Shown in pieces: positions 1-9,799 of a stretch of 64,000 bases of DNA; within the stretch, counting starts at the first letter, position 1; the number at the start of each line of letters is the position of its first letter. Source of the stretch: Adiantum capillus-veneris (lineage: Eukaryota; Streptophyta; Polypodiopsida; Polypodiales; Pteridaceae); contig CM043948.1 in assembly GCA_014529385.2 (NCBI GenBank), positions 75,536,791-75,600,790 of the forward strand, read 5' to 3'. The notes below the pieces were generated by a model. It saw only the letters and a list, made by a program, of their open reading frames with translations. It made no database searches and was not told the origin of the DNA. The translations under genes were made by a program, and so were the position numbers.

Positions 1-59
1 GAACTTGTAAGTTCTAACTTTGAATCACTCCCCTAAGATGTTCATATCTTCGACAGTAG

Positions 60-475
60 TGCCTACCACCTTTGCACCACATATGAGTACTTTCAAAACA
101 CTTAGAGAGCACTGTGAACCACTTGGAAGAACATTCAATCCACTTGACAACCACTTGATGATAGCTTTCAGACCACTTGCCAAGCACTTTTGGGTCACTT
201 GTCAAGAACTTTTAAACCACTTTAAATCACTTTTTGACCACTTGAAATCACTTTTTGAGCACTTGACAAGCCCTTTTTACCATTGGTAAGCACTTGAGAA
301 GCACTTTTAGGCCACTAGACAAGCACCTTTAGACCACTTGCAAGGTACTTTAGGACCACTTGCAAGCCACTTTAAGATCACTTCACAAATTGAACTTACA
401 GGCTACTTGACAGGCACTAACAATCCCGACGCAAACACTTAGAGACCACTTGACAAGCACTTACTAGTTCTTTTG
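60..475. repeat. Degenerate ~21-bp minisatellite
   Basis: About 18-20 imperfect copies of a unit close to CACTTGacaaGCACTTTTag. Successive copies are 20-23 bp and differ by several substitutions, so this is an old array. The plus reading frame across it gives a quasi-repetitive peptide rich in H, F and L, which is a by-product of the repeat and not a gene. The array ends directly at the first unit of the 943-bp integrase array; the junction shares the short string CACTTA. Confidence 0.85.
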
Positions 476-699
476 AGGTTAACATCAAAGATCATACCTC
501 ATCTCTAGATATGAATAGGTGTGCCCTTTCCTAATTATGGATTCTCACCACTTACTTAAAGGATACAGACACTAAACTAAAAATAAGAATATATCATACT
601 TTAGGTTTTGCACATAGTAGACCACACACTTGATAAAATTTACTCACTTCCCAGACCTCATGAGCTACCCTAACGGGGGTTCTCATTCAAAACAACAAC

Positions 700-1402
700 A
701 TTATATGTCGGCTAGCAATACACAATAGTTTCTTTCATCACTGCAAGAGATCCCTTAGGACCTATCTAGGAGATAACTTAGGTCTTGGCCCGATTTTCAA
801 ACTTTCAAAATGCTCTACAATCGGTAAGAATACCAATTCTCCTTCCATGAAGGTTATTTGCTTATGTTTCTTGTCAGCATACTTTTTGTATACATCTTGT
901 GCTTGTGAAATTTTTTGACAAAAGCAATTTTTAGCATATCCATATGATTTTGGATAAATTCCTTGACTTGTTGAATTTCCTCAGTAGCCAACCCCCTCGT
1001 AACTAGTGATCTAGGTTTAAAATTGTACGTAAGCATGAAAGGACTAAAGCGTGTTGTAACATGCTTAGCACTATTATAAGCAAGCTCTAGCACTTAGTCA
1101 ACTTGTTTAGTCTTCCCATCCATTTTTGGATGATATACAATACTCCTATTGTGTTGTATTCCCATGAGTTTGAAGAGAGCCCTCCAAAAGTGTTTGTTAA
1201 ACTTGGGATCACAATAACTCACAACCTTGCTGGGCAATCCATATAATGTGTATGGATTGCCAACAAATAGCTTAGATAACTTTGGAATTCTAAAAGTAGA
1301 CTGGGTCAAATTACAAAGTTTAGTTAAGCTATCTACAACCACCCATACTGAGTCATGACCATCGAGGGTGGTTGGTAGACCCACAATAAAATCCATAGAG
1401 AT
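700..1402 (-). pseudogene. Integrase fragment, array unit 1 (Ty3/gypsy)
   Basis: Read from 1402 leftward the sequence encodes an integrase catalytic core: MDFIVGLP with the first Asp, CDPKF with the second Asp, then YHPKMDGKTKQVD and an in-frame TAA. In the family the third catalytic residue is a Glu in this last motif; here the position reads Lys. After the stop the frame resumes with LELAYNSAKH, so about 25 residues normally between these motifs are missing. A C-terminal stretch with KLSPR follows to about 700. The fragment cannot encode an active enzyme. Confidence 0.85.
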
Positions 1403-1639
1403 ACTTACCAGTTCTTTTGAGGTTAACATCAAAGATCATACCTCATCTCTAGATATGAAGAGGTGTGTCCTTTTCTAATTATGGATTCTCACCACTTACT
1501 TAAAGGATACAAACACTAAACTAAAATAACAATCTATCATACTTTAGGTTTAACACATAGTAGACCACACACTTGATAAAATTTACTCGCTTCCCAGACC
1601 TCATGAGCTACCCTAACGGGGTTCTCATTCAAAACACCA

Positions 1640-2343
1640 ACATTGTATGTCGGCTAGCAATACACAATGGTTTCTTTCATCACTGCAAGAGATCCCTTAG
1701 GACCTATCTAGGAGATAACTTAGGTCTTGACCCGATTTTCAAACTTTCAAAATGCTCTAGAATCGGTAAGAATACCAATTCTCCTTCCATGAAGGTTATT
1801 TGCTTATGTTCTTGTCAGCATACTTTTTGTATACATCTTGTGCTTGTGAAATTTTTTGACAAAAGAAATTTTTAGCATATCCATATGATTTTGGATAAAT
1901 TCCTTGACTTGTTGAATTTCCTCTGTAGCCAACCCCCTCGTAACTAGTGATCTAGGTTTAAAATTGTACGTAAGCATGAAAGGACTAAAGCATGTTGTAA
2001 CATGCTTAGCACTATTATAAGCAAGCTCTAGCACTTAGTCAACTTGTTTAGTCTTCCCATCCATTTTTGGATGATATACAATACTTATATTGTGTTGTAT
2101 TCCCATGAGTTTGAAGAGAGCCCTCCAAAAGTGTTTGTTAAACTTGGGATCACAATAACTCACAACCTTGCTGGGCAATCCATATAATGTGTACGGATTG
2201 CCAACAAATAGCTTAGATAACTTTGGAATTCTAAAAGTAGATTGGGTCAAATTACAAAGTTTAGTTAAGCTATCTACAACCACCCATACTGAATCATGAC
2301 CTTGGAGGGTGGTTGGTAGACCCACAATAAAATCCATAGAGAT
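1640..2343 (-). pseudogene. Integrase fragment, array unit 2
   Basis: Same content and lesions as unit 1: core from MDFIVGLPTTL to TKQVD, the same TAA after QVD, the same deletion, then LELAYNSAKHVTTCFSP. A few substitutions separate it from unit 1 (for example HNIS for HNRS). A one-base loss near 1810 in a TTTCTT string shifts the frame of the C-terminal tail. Confidence 0.85.
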
Positions 2344-2579
2344 ACTTACCAGTGCTTTTCACGTTAACATCTAAGATCATACCTCATCTCTAGATATGAA
2401 GAGGTGTGTCCTTTTCTAATTATGGATTCTCACCACTTACTTAAAGGATACAGACACTAAACTAAAAATAAGAATCTATCATACTTTAGGTTTAACACAT
2501 AGTAGACCACACACTTGATAAAATTTACTCGCTTCCCAGACCTCATGAGCTACCCTAACGGGGTTCTCATTCAAAACAC

Positions 2580-3286
2580 CAACATTGTATGTCGGCTAGC
2601 AATACACAATGGTTTCTTTCATCACTGCAAGAGATCCCTTAGGACCTATCTAGGAGATAACTTAGGTCTTGACCCGATTTTCAAACTTTCAAAATGCTCT
2701 AGAATCGGTAAGAATACCAATTCTCCTTCCATGAAGGTTATTTGCTTATGTTTCTTGTCAGCATACTTTTTGTATACATCTTGTGCTTGTGAAATTTTTT
2801 GACAAAAGCAATTTTTAGCATATCCATATGATTTTGGATAAATTCCTTGACTTGTTGAATTTCCTCAGTAGCCAACCCCCTCGTAACTAGTGATCTAGGT
2901 TAAAAATTGTACGTAAGCATGAAAGGACTAAAGCGTGTTGTAACATGCTTAGCACTATAATAAGCAAGCTCTAGCACTTAGTCAACTTGTTTAGTCTTAC
3001 CATCCATTTTTGGATGATATACAATACTCATGTTGTGTTGTATTCCCATGAGTTTGAAGAGAGCCCTCCAAAAGTGTTTGTTAAACTTGGGATCATAATA
3101 ACTCACAACCTTGCTAGGAAACCCATATAATGTGTACGGATTGCCAACAAATAGCTTAGATAACTCTCAAATTCTAATAGTAGACTGGGTCAAATTACAA
3201 AGTTTAGTTAAGCTATCTACAACCACCCATACTGAGTCATGACCTTGGAGGGTGGTTGGTAGACCCACAATAATATCTATAGAGAT
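2580..3286 (-). pseudogene. Integrase fragment, array unit 3
   Basis: Third copy, with the shared TAA after QVD and extra private damage: the initial MDF reads IDI, and an in-frame TGA lies in the segment that reads RIPKLSK in the other units. A one-base difference near 2900 changes the frame after the conserved SLVTRG stretch. The private lesions show that units continued to decay after amplification. Confidence 0.8.
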
Positions 3287-3287
3287 A

Positions 3288-4624
3288 CTTACCAGTGCTT
3301 TTCAGGTTAACATCAAAGATCATACCTCATCTCTAGATATGAAGAGGTGTGGCCTTTTCTAATTATGGATTCTCACCACTTACTTAAAGGATACAAACAC
3401 TAAACTAAAAATCAAAATCTATCATATTTTAGGTTTAACACATAGTAGAACACACACTTGATAAAATTTACTCGCTTCCCAGACCTCATGAGCTACCCTA
3501 AGGGGGGGGCTCATTCACACCCCAACATTGTATGTCAGCTAGCAATACACAATAGTTTCTTGCATCACTGCAAGAGATCCCGTACGATCTATCTAGGAGA
3601 TAACTTAGGTGTTGGCCAAATTTTCAAACTTTCAAAATACTCTAGAATAGTTAAGAATACCAATTATGGATTCTTACCACTTACTTAAAGGATACAAACA
3701 CTAAACTAAAAATAAGAATCTATCATATTTTATGGATACTCTATCTATTTTCTAATTATGGATTCTCACCACTTACTTAAAGGATACAAACACTAAACTA
3801 AAAATCAGAATCTATCATATTTTAGGTTTAACACATAGTAGAACACACACTTGATAAAATTTACTCGCTTCCCAGACCGCATGAGCTACCCTAAGGGGGG
3901 GGCTCATTCACACCCCAACATTGTATGTCGGCTAGCAATACACAATAGTTTCTTGCATCACTGCAAGAGATCCCGTACGATCTATCTAGGAGATAACTTA
4001 GGTGTTGGCCAAATTTTCAAACTTTCAAAATACTCTAGAATAGTTAAGAATACCAATTCTCCTTCCATGAAAATTATTTGCTTATGTTTCTTGTCAGCAT
4101 ACTTTTTGTATACATCTTGTGCTTGTCAAATTTTTTGACAAGCAATTTTTAGCATATCCATATGATTTTGGATAAATTCCTTGACTTGTTGAATTCCCTC
4201 AGTAGCCAACCCCCTCATAACTAGTGATCTAGGTTAAAAATTGTACGTAAGCATGAAAGGACTAAAGCGTGTTGTAACATTCTTAGCACTATTATAAGCA
4301 AGCTCTAGCACTTAGTCAACTTGTTTAGTCTTCCCATCCATTTTTGGATGATGTACAATACTCCTATTGTGTTGTATTCCCATGAGTTTGAAGAGAGCCC
4401 TCCAAAAGTGTTTGTTAAACTTGGGATCACAATAACTCACAACCTTGCTGGAAAATCCATAAAATGTGTACGGATTTCCAACAAATAGCTTAGATAACTT
4501 TGGAATTCTAATAGTAGACTCGGTCAAAGTACAAAGTTTAGTTAACCTATATACAACCACCCATACTGATTCATGACCTTGGAGGGTTGCTGGTAGACCC
4601 ACAATAAAATCCATAGTGATACTC
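3288..4624 (-). pseudogene. Integrase fragment, array unit 4, with internal duplication
   Basis: The catalytic core lies at about 4310-4620 and joins upstream sequence in frame: IPNAKWESITMDFIVGLP continues from the zinc-binding region, which the other units lack. The shared TAA after QVD and the shared deletion are present. The left half contains two copies of a ~393-bp stretch, seen as two near-identical pairs around 3458 and 3851, plus a further short partial copy near 3660-3755. Confidence 0.85.
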
Positions 4625-5183
4625 TCCCATTTAGCATTGGGAATCTCTATAGTCTGCAAGAGACCTCCTCCTTCAAGTGCTCTGCTTTATAAACTTGACA
4701 TTTTCTACAATGTAAGACATTCTTGAACATACATGTAATCGTGGCCAATAAAGCTGTCATTGCATGAGTGCATAAGGTTTCTTTATGCTTGAGTGCCTTG
4801 CATGAGGACTATCATGACATTCATAAAACATTTGGCACCAAATGCTTGCATTTATTTTAGTAAACAAACTCTCCCTGCTTTTGGAGTACCCATCATCTAT
4901 GGAAAAAATCTTCCATCTTTGCAACTCATCACTTGAAAGAGGAGAACTAGGTGTAGAGGAAATGGCCATGCTACTAGCATTCGAGTGAGAAGGATCCCTC
5001 TTTTTGACATGGCTCCGCAGCTTGGAGTATGCATCATCATGCTCATATGGACCCTTCAAAGATTCCAAAAACTCACTTTGAAGTTTTGTGAAGAGAAGAG
5101 AGTTGAACTTAGAAATACGAATAAGAGCATCAACTACCACATTATATCATCCCTTATGATACCAAAGCTTTGCATCATACTCT
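4625..5183 (-). pseudogene. Gypsy RNase H end and integrase zinc-binding region
   Basis: Read leftward from 5183 the translation gives LQEYDAKLWYHKG, a stop, then YNVVVDALIR, the usual C-terminal end of a Ty3/gypsy RNase H. It is followed by a linker and by ECHDSPHARHS, matching the His pair of the integrase zinc-binding domain. A Cys pair is expected near 4700 and reads CLTL with one Cys lost. This joins array unit 4 without a break, so 4.0-5.18 kb is one gypsy fragment. It is cut at 5184 by the copia LTR and (AG)n tract. Confidence 0.75.
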
Positions 5184-5185
5184 TG

Positions 5186-5248
<63 letters not shown>

Positions 5249-5551
5249 AGCTCTTACAAGTATACACACAGACACTCACATAGATAGAGGCAAACCTTTT
5301 ACTTCTTCTTCTTCACTAACTCAAGATAAGATGTCTAGAAAAAAACATAGGGGAAAATAACAACATAAAGGGAAACTAGCACAACGATCTAGTGTGAACC
5401 ACTTGAGGTGCATCATTCTAGTAGGTAGACCACAACTCGGTGTAGTACAATTGTAGTATCACTTGCAAAGGTATACGTAGGCATGTCAATGATGATGATT
5501 GTCAGTGATAGTCATCCAAAAGTCATACACATCAAGCTTGACACATCAACA
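5184..5551 (-). mobile_element. 3' LTR of a minus-strand copia element
   Basis: In plus view it begins TGAAAAGAGAG and ends TCAACA, and it aligns to the LTR at 7211-7907 (shared stretches around AGGCAAACC, GATAAGATGTCTA, AGGGAAACTAG and GATGATGATTGT). It abuts a polypurine tract and copia RNase H on its right, which makes it the 3' LTR of a minus element. The left end is taken from TG before the (AG)n tract. No clear 5-bp target duplication with the other end was found. Confidence 0.65.
5189..5244. repeat. (AG)28 microsatellite
   Basis: Uninterrupted AG dinucleotide, 56 bp, just inside the copia LTR. The partner LTR has an (AG)n tract in the same position at 7218, so the tract is part of this LTR family. 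Confidence 0.95.
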
Positions 5552-5553
5552 CT

Positions 5554-5803
5554 CTTGGGGGGCGGGGGTCACTATGTATAAATTGTGTATATCGCGTGCA
5601 TTCAAGAACTATTTTAGAAAATCCTTAGCTATGAATTTTGGAAAAATAAAATACACCCTTTTTCTATTCAATTTGTAATTTTGTTTTCCAATTTCATTTT
5701 GTGGTACCCTTTTGTATGTGAAAATGTGAGAAAAATGAAAATAAATAATCCCCTTTTCTACACTCACGTGATAGTCACATAATTATTAAGTGACCTCCCC
5801 AAG
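5554..5803. mobile_element. hAT-like MITE, copy 1
   Basis: A 250-bp non-coding element with inverted ends CTTGGGG...GTCACT and AAGTGACCTCCCCAAG, flanked by a perfect 8-bp direct repeat TCAACACT (5546-5553 and 5804-5811). It shares its internal sequence with copy 2 (7365-7616), copy 3 (51,290-52,290) and, at its ends, copy 4 (30,631-30,901). An 8-bp duplication is typical of the hAT superfamily; that assignment is inferred. The target repeat spans the junction of the LTR and the polypurine tract. Confidence 0.85.
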
Positions 5804-5809
5804 TCAACA

Positions 5810-5823
5810 CTCCCCCTCAACCT
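5810..5823 (-). promoter_or_regulatory. Copia polypurine tract
   Basis: On the minus strand this reads GGTTGAGGGGGAG directly before the LTR start TGTTGA, the expected plus-strand priming site of a minus-oriented LTR element. Confidence 0.65.
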
Positions 5824-5825
5824 CA

Positions 5826-6425
5826 ATGCCTTCTCTCGTATGCCAAGCATTGCTCGAATCATTGCAGCTTCTCCGCTCCAAGGGCCTTCATGAAGATAAC
5901 TGCATCTGTTCTCCACACACTCAAGGTCATGTCGGTTGTTAAGACCCTCTCTTTGATGAAGTGGTAATGCACCTCAATGTGCTTTTTCTTCCATGAAACA
6001 CTAGGTTTTGAGCCAATGGTATGCTACTGAGGTTTTCACAAATAGATCTATACTTGTACTCCAAAGTCCTTAAGTACCAATCCCAACTATGCTACCTCAC
6101 ATGCTGCCACAATAGCACCCATGTACTCTACCTTTGTACGTGATAGAGCATATGTAGATTGTTTCTTGTTGTTCCCATGTGATAGTAGTACTCCCAGGTG
6201 AAAACATGAATCAATTGGTAGACCTACAATTGTATGTGCGACCAGTCAAATCTGCATTTGTGTAAATATAGAGTTGAAACTCCACATCAATCATATAAAA
6301 AGGTGCATAATTCAAAGTAGCACTCACATAGTGCAGTGTACACCTCACTGCATCCAAGTGTGGTTTCTTGGGAGACTGCATAAAATGACTAACCAATTTA
6401 ATTGTGTAGCTCAAGTCTAGACGTT
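5826..6425 (-). pseudogene. Copia RT end and RNase H fragment
   Basis: Minus-strand reading from 6425 gives DLSYTIKLVSHFMQSPKKPH and a diverged YTNADLTGRTYNCRSTN, which is the RT to RNase H junction typical of Ty1/copia. Further left come KKQSTYALSRTKVEYMGAI and HIEVHYHFIKERV, the RNase H core and end. Several in-frame stops and shifts are present. It lies immediately upstream of the polypurine tract, as expected for the 3' end of a copia polyprotein. The gag to RT portion is missing. Confidence 0.85.
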
Positions 6426-6562
6426 GGAAAGGGGAAAGGGGGCAAAACACACAATTTGCACTTCTTTACAGTCCAGGGTAAACACAACACCCCAATCCAC
6501 TTGGATTCACCTGCAAAATCCACACAATTTCACTTGTACACACTCATTTTGCCACATCAAAA

Positions 6563-6564
<2 letters not shown>

Positions 6565-6605
<41 letters not shown>
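6565..6605. repeat. (CA)n microsatellite
   Basis: About 20 CA repeats without interruption. Confidence 0.95.
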
Positions 6606-6607
<2 letters not shown>

Positions 6608-6667
6608 CAAAGGAATCTCAAGCACATTCTGCACCCACACAACCTCTATTCAACACTGCAGGTACTT

Positions 6668-6673
<6 letters not shown>

Positions 6674-6711
<38 letters not shown>
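6674..6711. repeat. (CT)n microsatellite
   Basis: About 18-19 CT repeats, 70 bp from the CA tract. Confidence 0.95.
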
Positions 6712-6715
<4 letters not shown>

Positions 6716-7198
6716 AGCATGGAAGTTGTTCTTGTCCTGCTTCTTACTGGAAATATGGTTTAGTCCATCATTTGTGGATGACATGTTTTCAACACTTCAC
6801 TAAGTCTCCGTGCATAGCTTGCTGAAAAATACTTAATCACCACCTATAACCACAATATGCATACATACACCTATTTCACAATACCAAAAATTATATGTCA
6901 GCACTATAACCAAACTGGATCTTTTTGCACCACCAAAATGTAGAGCTACAAAATCTTGAACCTTAGCATTTTTGCATGCGAACACACTCTAACTTTCAAA
7001 ACAAAGATTGAGGCATGCCCCAAATGGAAAATTGGAAGCAAAGTTTACTCCAAAGTACTACATAGAAACCTAAAACACACAATCTCCCACTGAAGCACCT
7101 CAATCAAAGATCGTTTGGCAATGTCTCTCAAGAATCCCAAGACCACTTCCTCTACTCCTCTTGCTTGTTGCTACTCCAAGCTCCTCGCACACAACCAA

Positions 7199-7210
7199 GC
7201 TTTGATACCA
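7199..7210 (-). promoter_or_regulatory. Copia primer-binding site
   Basis: On the minus strand TGGTATCAAAGC follows the LTR end TTATGACA. It differs by one base from TGGTATCAGAGC, the initiator-Met tRNA primer site used by many plant LTR elements. Confidence 0.75.
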
Positions 7211-7214
7211 TGTC

Positions 7215-7217
<3 letters not shown>

Positions 7218-7255
<38 letters not shown>
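7218..7255. repeat. (AG)19 microsatellite
   Basis: Uninterrupted AG repeat at the edge of the copia LTR, the same position as the tract at 5189. Confidence 0.95.
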
Positions 7256-7259
<4 letters not shown>

Positions 7260-7364
7260 AGCTCCTCAAATACAAGAAATCTATAATACCATGTTAAGAG
7301 AGAGAAAGAGGAGAGAGCTTCAGCTCTTTCAAGAACACACACACTCACATAGATGGAGGCAAAC

Positions 7365-7616
7365 CTCGAAAAGGGGGGGGTCCCTATGTATATATTGTGT
7401 GTATCATGTATGTTTAAGGACTATTTATAAAACTCTTTATTTGGGAATTTTTGACAAGTAACATATACCCTTTTCCTATTCAATTTGTAAATATTTTTCC
7501 CAATCCCATCTGAGGGTATCCATCTGTATATAAAAATGTGAGAAAAAATAAAATTTAATAAACCCTTTTGGTGCACTCACGTGATAGTCACATAATTATT
7601 AAGTGACCCCCCTGAG
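7365..7616. mobile_element. hAT-like MITE, copy 2
   Basis: A 252-bp element inside the copia LTR. Left end CTCGAAAAGGGGGGG, right end AAGTGACCCCCCTGAG. Flanking 8-bp repeats AGGCAAAC and ATGCAAAC match at 7 of 8 positions. The other LTR has AGGCAAACC uninterrupted at this place, which is an independent empty site and confirms the insertion. Confidence 0.85.
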
Positions 7617-7907
7617 ATGCAAACCATGTTCTTATTCTTCTTTCACTAATGCAAGATAAGATGTCTACAAAAAAACATAAGGAAAATAAAAAGATAAAGG
7701 GAAACTAGTACAACGGTCTAGTGTGAGTTGCTAGTGAATGAGGTGAATGGATAAGTGTGCCATCACTCCAGTAGGTAGACCAACTCGGTGTAGTATATCC
7801 ATAATATCACTGGTGAAGATATGCATATCCACCAAGGCATGCTAGTGATGATGATTGTTAGTGATAGTCATCCAAGAGTCGTACATGTTGAGAATGGCAT
7901 CTCAACA

Positions 7908-9799
7908 CTAAAGAATCTCAGGCTACCTGGCCATTCGTCCCTTCAAATTGGTCTATTTCTTGATAGTGGGCATAAACATCCTCTCCGATGATAAAGTGTA
8001 CTCAGATTCATCATCTTGGTGAACTCAAGAGAACTTAAGCGACCCTTGTGTCTATATGTGTGTGATTTGGATTATATTATGTATACCCAAAATACAACTT
8101 TTACATTCTCAAAATACACATGACAGTGGACCTAAAGACAATGAGTACAAACCTTCTTATGCATTTCAAAATATTACACTTCAAAGTAAGAATGGAGGTG
8201 CATTTCAATTTTTCTATATATTAAGAACTTAAAATTACAAAAGTGGATATTTTTGTTCTTCATCTTCAATATTGAAAAATAGTTATCAAAAGACATTTAA
8301 GAAATGATAGAATTCTCACTGTATCCATGTAAACAAAGCAATGAAGCAATTAGTTTTGGATATGTTTAATAGGTGTGACTCGGCTATTAGTTGTTATTCA
8401 TGTAAAACTTAAACACATACCCTAAGCAATGAAAATCTTATGTGATTTGAAGTTTTGGGTTTAAAACCTACTTTATTTACAATCAGCCAATCAACAAGCA
8501 ATGATTCCCTCTTAATCCATGTTGAGGTTCCAACATTTTTCTTATATTCTTTGCATTGCATCTTTTTTGGTCATATAGACCCACAAAAATGTATAACAAC
8601 CATAAGAAAGATATATATATATATGTTTCTCAAAACCCACAATACTCATATTCTTATCTAAGGAAAATGTACTTCTTTTGTCCAAAGCCTTTAAGTTTAG
8701 AAAGCTTCAAGTCAAATGATACACATGTATGTATGCTATTATGTTTTTGTGAGTTGCTTTGTTAAAGATAATACTTATACTTTGAAAAAGAACTTGCTTT
8801 AGAGAAAAAGGTATTTGTTCACTTTTTTTTTTTGCATTTGAATCACTCAAGTACTGTTAGAATGAAGAAACACGCCAATTCCACTATGATTCTATATATA
8901 TATATATAAAGAATCGACATATGAAATAGGTCTTCATCTTCAAGATCAAATTTGTAAGGTTTTCACATTTACAAGATAAGGAACACGTATTTTGTTCCTA
9001 TTTAAAAATATTAGGGTAAAAATTTGATAAATCCTCATAAAGCTAATAATTTTTTGTATTTTTATAATTTGAAGCTCACATTACTTTAGCTAAGGATTTT
9101 TAGAATTGAAATCGGATGCAACCCCACCCTTATGTCATCTCTTAAAGATTAAACATTTATTTTAAATGAATAGATAATTAGAGACCGTGGTAGATATTAT
9201 AACATATGTCTAGACGAGGTGTCATATGGGACTGATATTTGTAGTTGAAGAAAAAATTACAATCATAATTATAGCTTTATTTTCAAGTTGGACAAGTACT
9301 CAAGAGTGTTACCTGGTCATGTGAAAGACAAAAATAGCAATAAAGGGCACTTAAGCTCAGCCCTAGCTTGCTAGAAGAAATCTATAAAAGGCCATTAACT
9401 CTCACAAACCCACTCAGATTCAGAGACCTTGTTTAGATACTCTCTAGATTTAGAGAGTCTACTCAAATTCACTATGAGAGAAAAAACTTTAGTGAACAAA
9501 TCAAGATGATTAACCCTCAACCAATTACATTAGTGAAAGGCATCACTTAGATTAATGGAAGGCAATTCATCTAAGATTATTTCTATTCATTTATATTCTA
9601 AATTCAAAACGATTAGGCCATTCTATGTTGTAAATAAACTTCATTCTATATCTTGAAAATGCTAAAATATTAATTCTCCGATTATGAACATTAATAACAT
9701 GATTATTAGACTATATTAAGCTAGAAATTTCAAATTTTAAATATAGAAAAATAGAGGATTAATATCTTAGTATCAAAATTACTTCTCAATGCTACATTT
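7908..9799. other. AT-rich stretch without a recognisable gene
   Basis: About 1.9 kb with no ORF resembling a known family on either strand. It contains short (AT)n runs near 8613 and 8894. A weak minus-strand copia-like reading near 7910-8040 could not be confirmed. The end of this stretch may be the promoter and leader of the copia pol that follows. Confidence 0.5.
9381..9392 (+). promoter_or_regulatory. TATA-box candidate
   Basis: TCTATAAAAGGC, a strong plant TATA match, about 400 bp before a plus-strand copia pol. It is followed by a CT/CA-rich stretch resembling a transcription start region, so it may be the remnant LTR promoter of that element. No matching LTR was found to prove it. 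Confidence 0.35.

Larger units (their letters stand above)
460..4624 (-). repeat. Four-unit tandem array (~943 bp) of a gypsy integrase fragment
   Basis: Units start near 460, 1404, 2345 and 3288, each opening with CTTACYAGTKCTTTT (plus view), giving periods of 944, 941 and 943 bp. Each unit holds, on the minus strand, a Ty3/gypsy integrase core, a shortened C-terminal part and a non-coding stretch. The fourth unit is longer because it has an internal duplication of about 393 bp (roughly 3363-3755 and 3756-4148). Only the fourth unit continues into the upstream integrase and RNase H sequence, so it is the parental end. Units look about 95% or more identical by eye, much better preserved than neighbouring elements. 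Confidence 0.9.
6426..7198 (-). other. Copia leader remnant with microsatellites, no ORF
   Basis: Between the RT fragment and the primer-binding site there is no recognisable coding sequence. The right half (about 6720-7198) is probably the untranslated leader of the copia element. The left part holds a (CA)n and a (CT)n tract. The gag and integrase region must have been deleted here. Confidence 0.5.
7211..7907 (-). mobile_element. 5' LTR of the minus-strand copia element
   Basis: In plus view it opens TGTCATAAGAGAG and ends TCTCAACA. It contains an (AG)n tract at 7218-7255, a second LTR-start-like string TGTTAAGAGAG at 7292 preceded by TAATACCA (a partial duplication of the primer-site and LTR junction), and MITE copy 2. 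Outside the MITE it aligns to the 5184-5551 LTR. LTR to LTR the element spans about 2.7 kb. Confidence 0.65.

Noticed and set aside
20-289. 89-codon plus ORF with repeated HLKSLF-like peptide
   Set aside because: By-product of the 21-bp minisatellite.
1573-4138. Repeated plus ORFs starting MIKFTRFPD in each array unit
   Set aside because: They run antisense to the integrase C-terminal sequence and repeat only because the unit repeats; no independent evidence of coding.
4985-5287. Plus ORF with a long Arg-Glu repeat
   Set aside because: Translation of the (AG)n tract. The same applies to ORFs over the AG/CT tracts near 6424, 7100, 15,872, 19,741 and 28,282.
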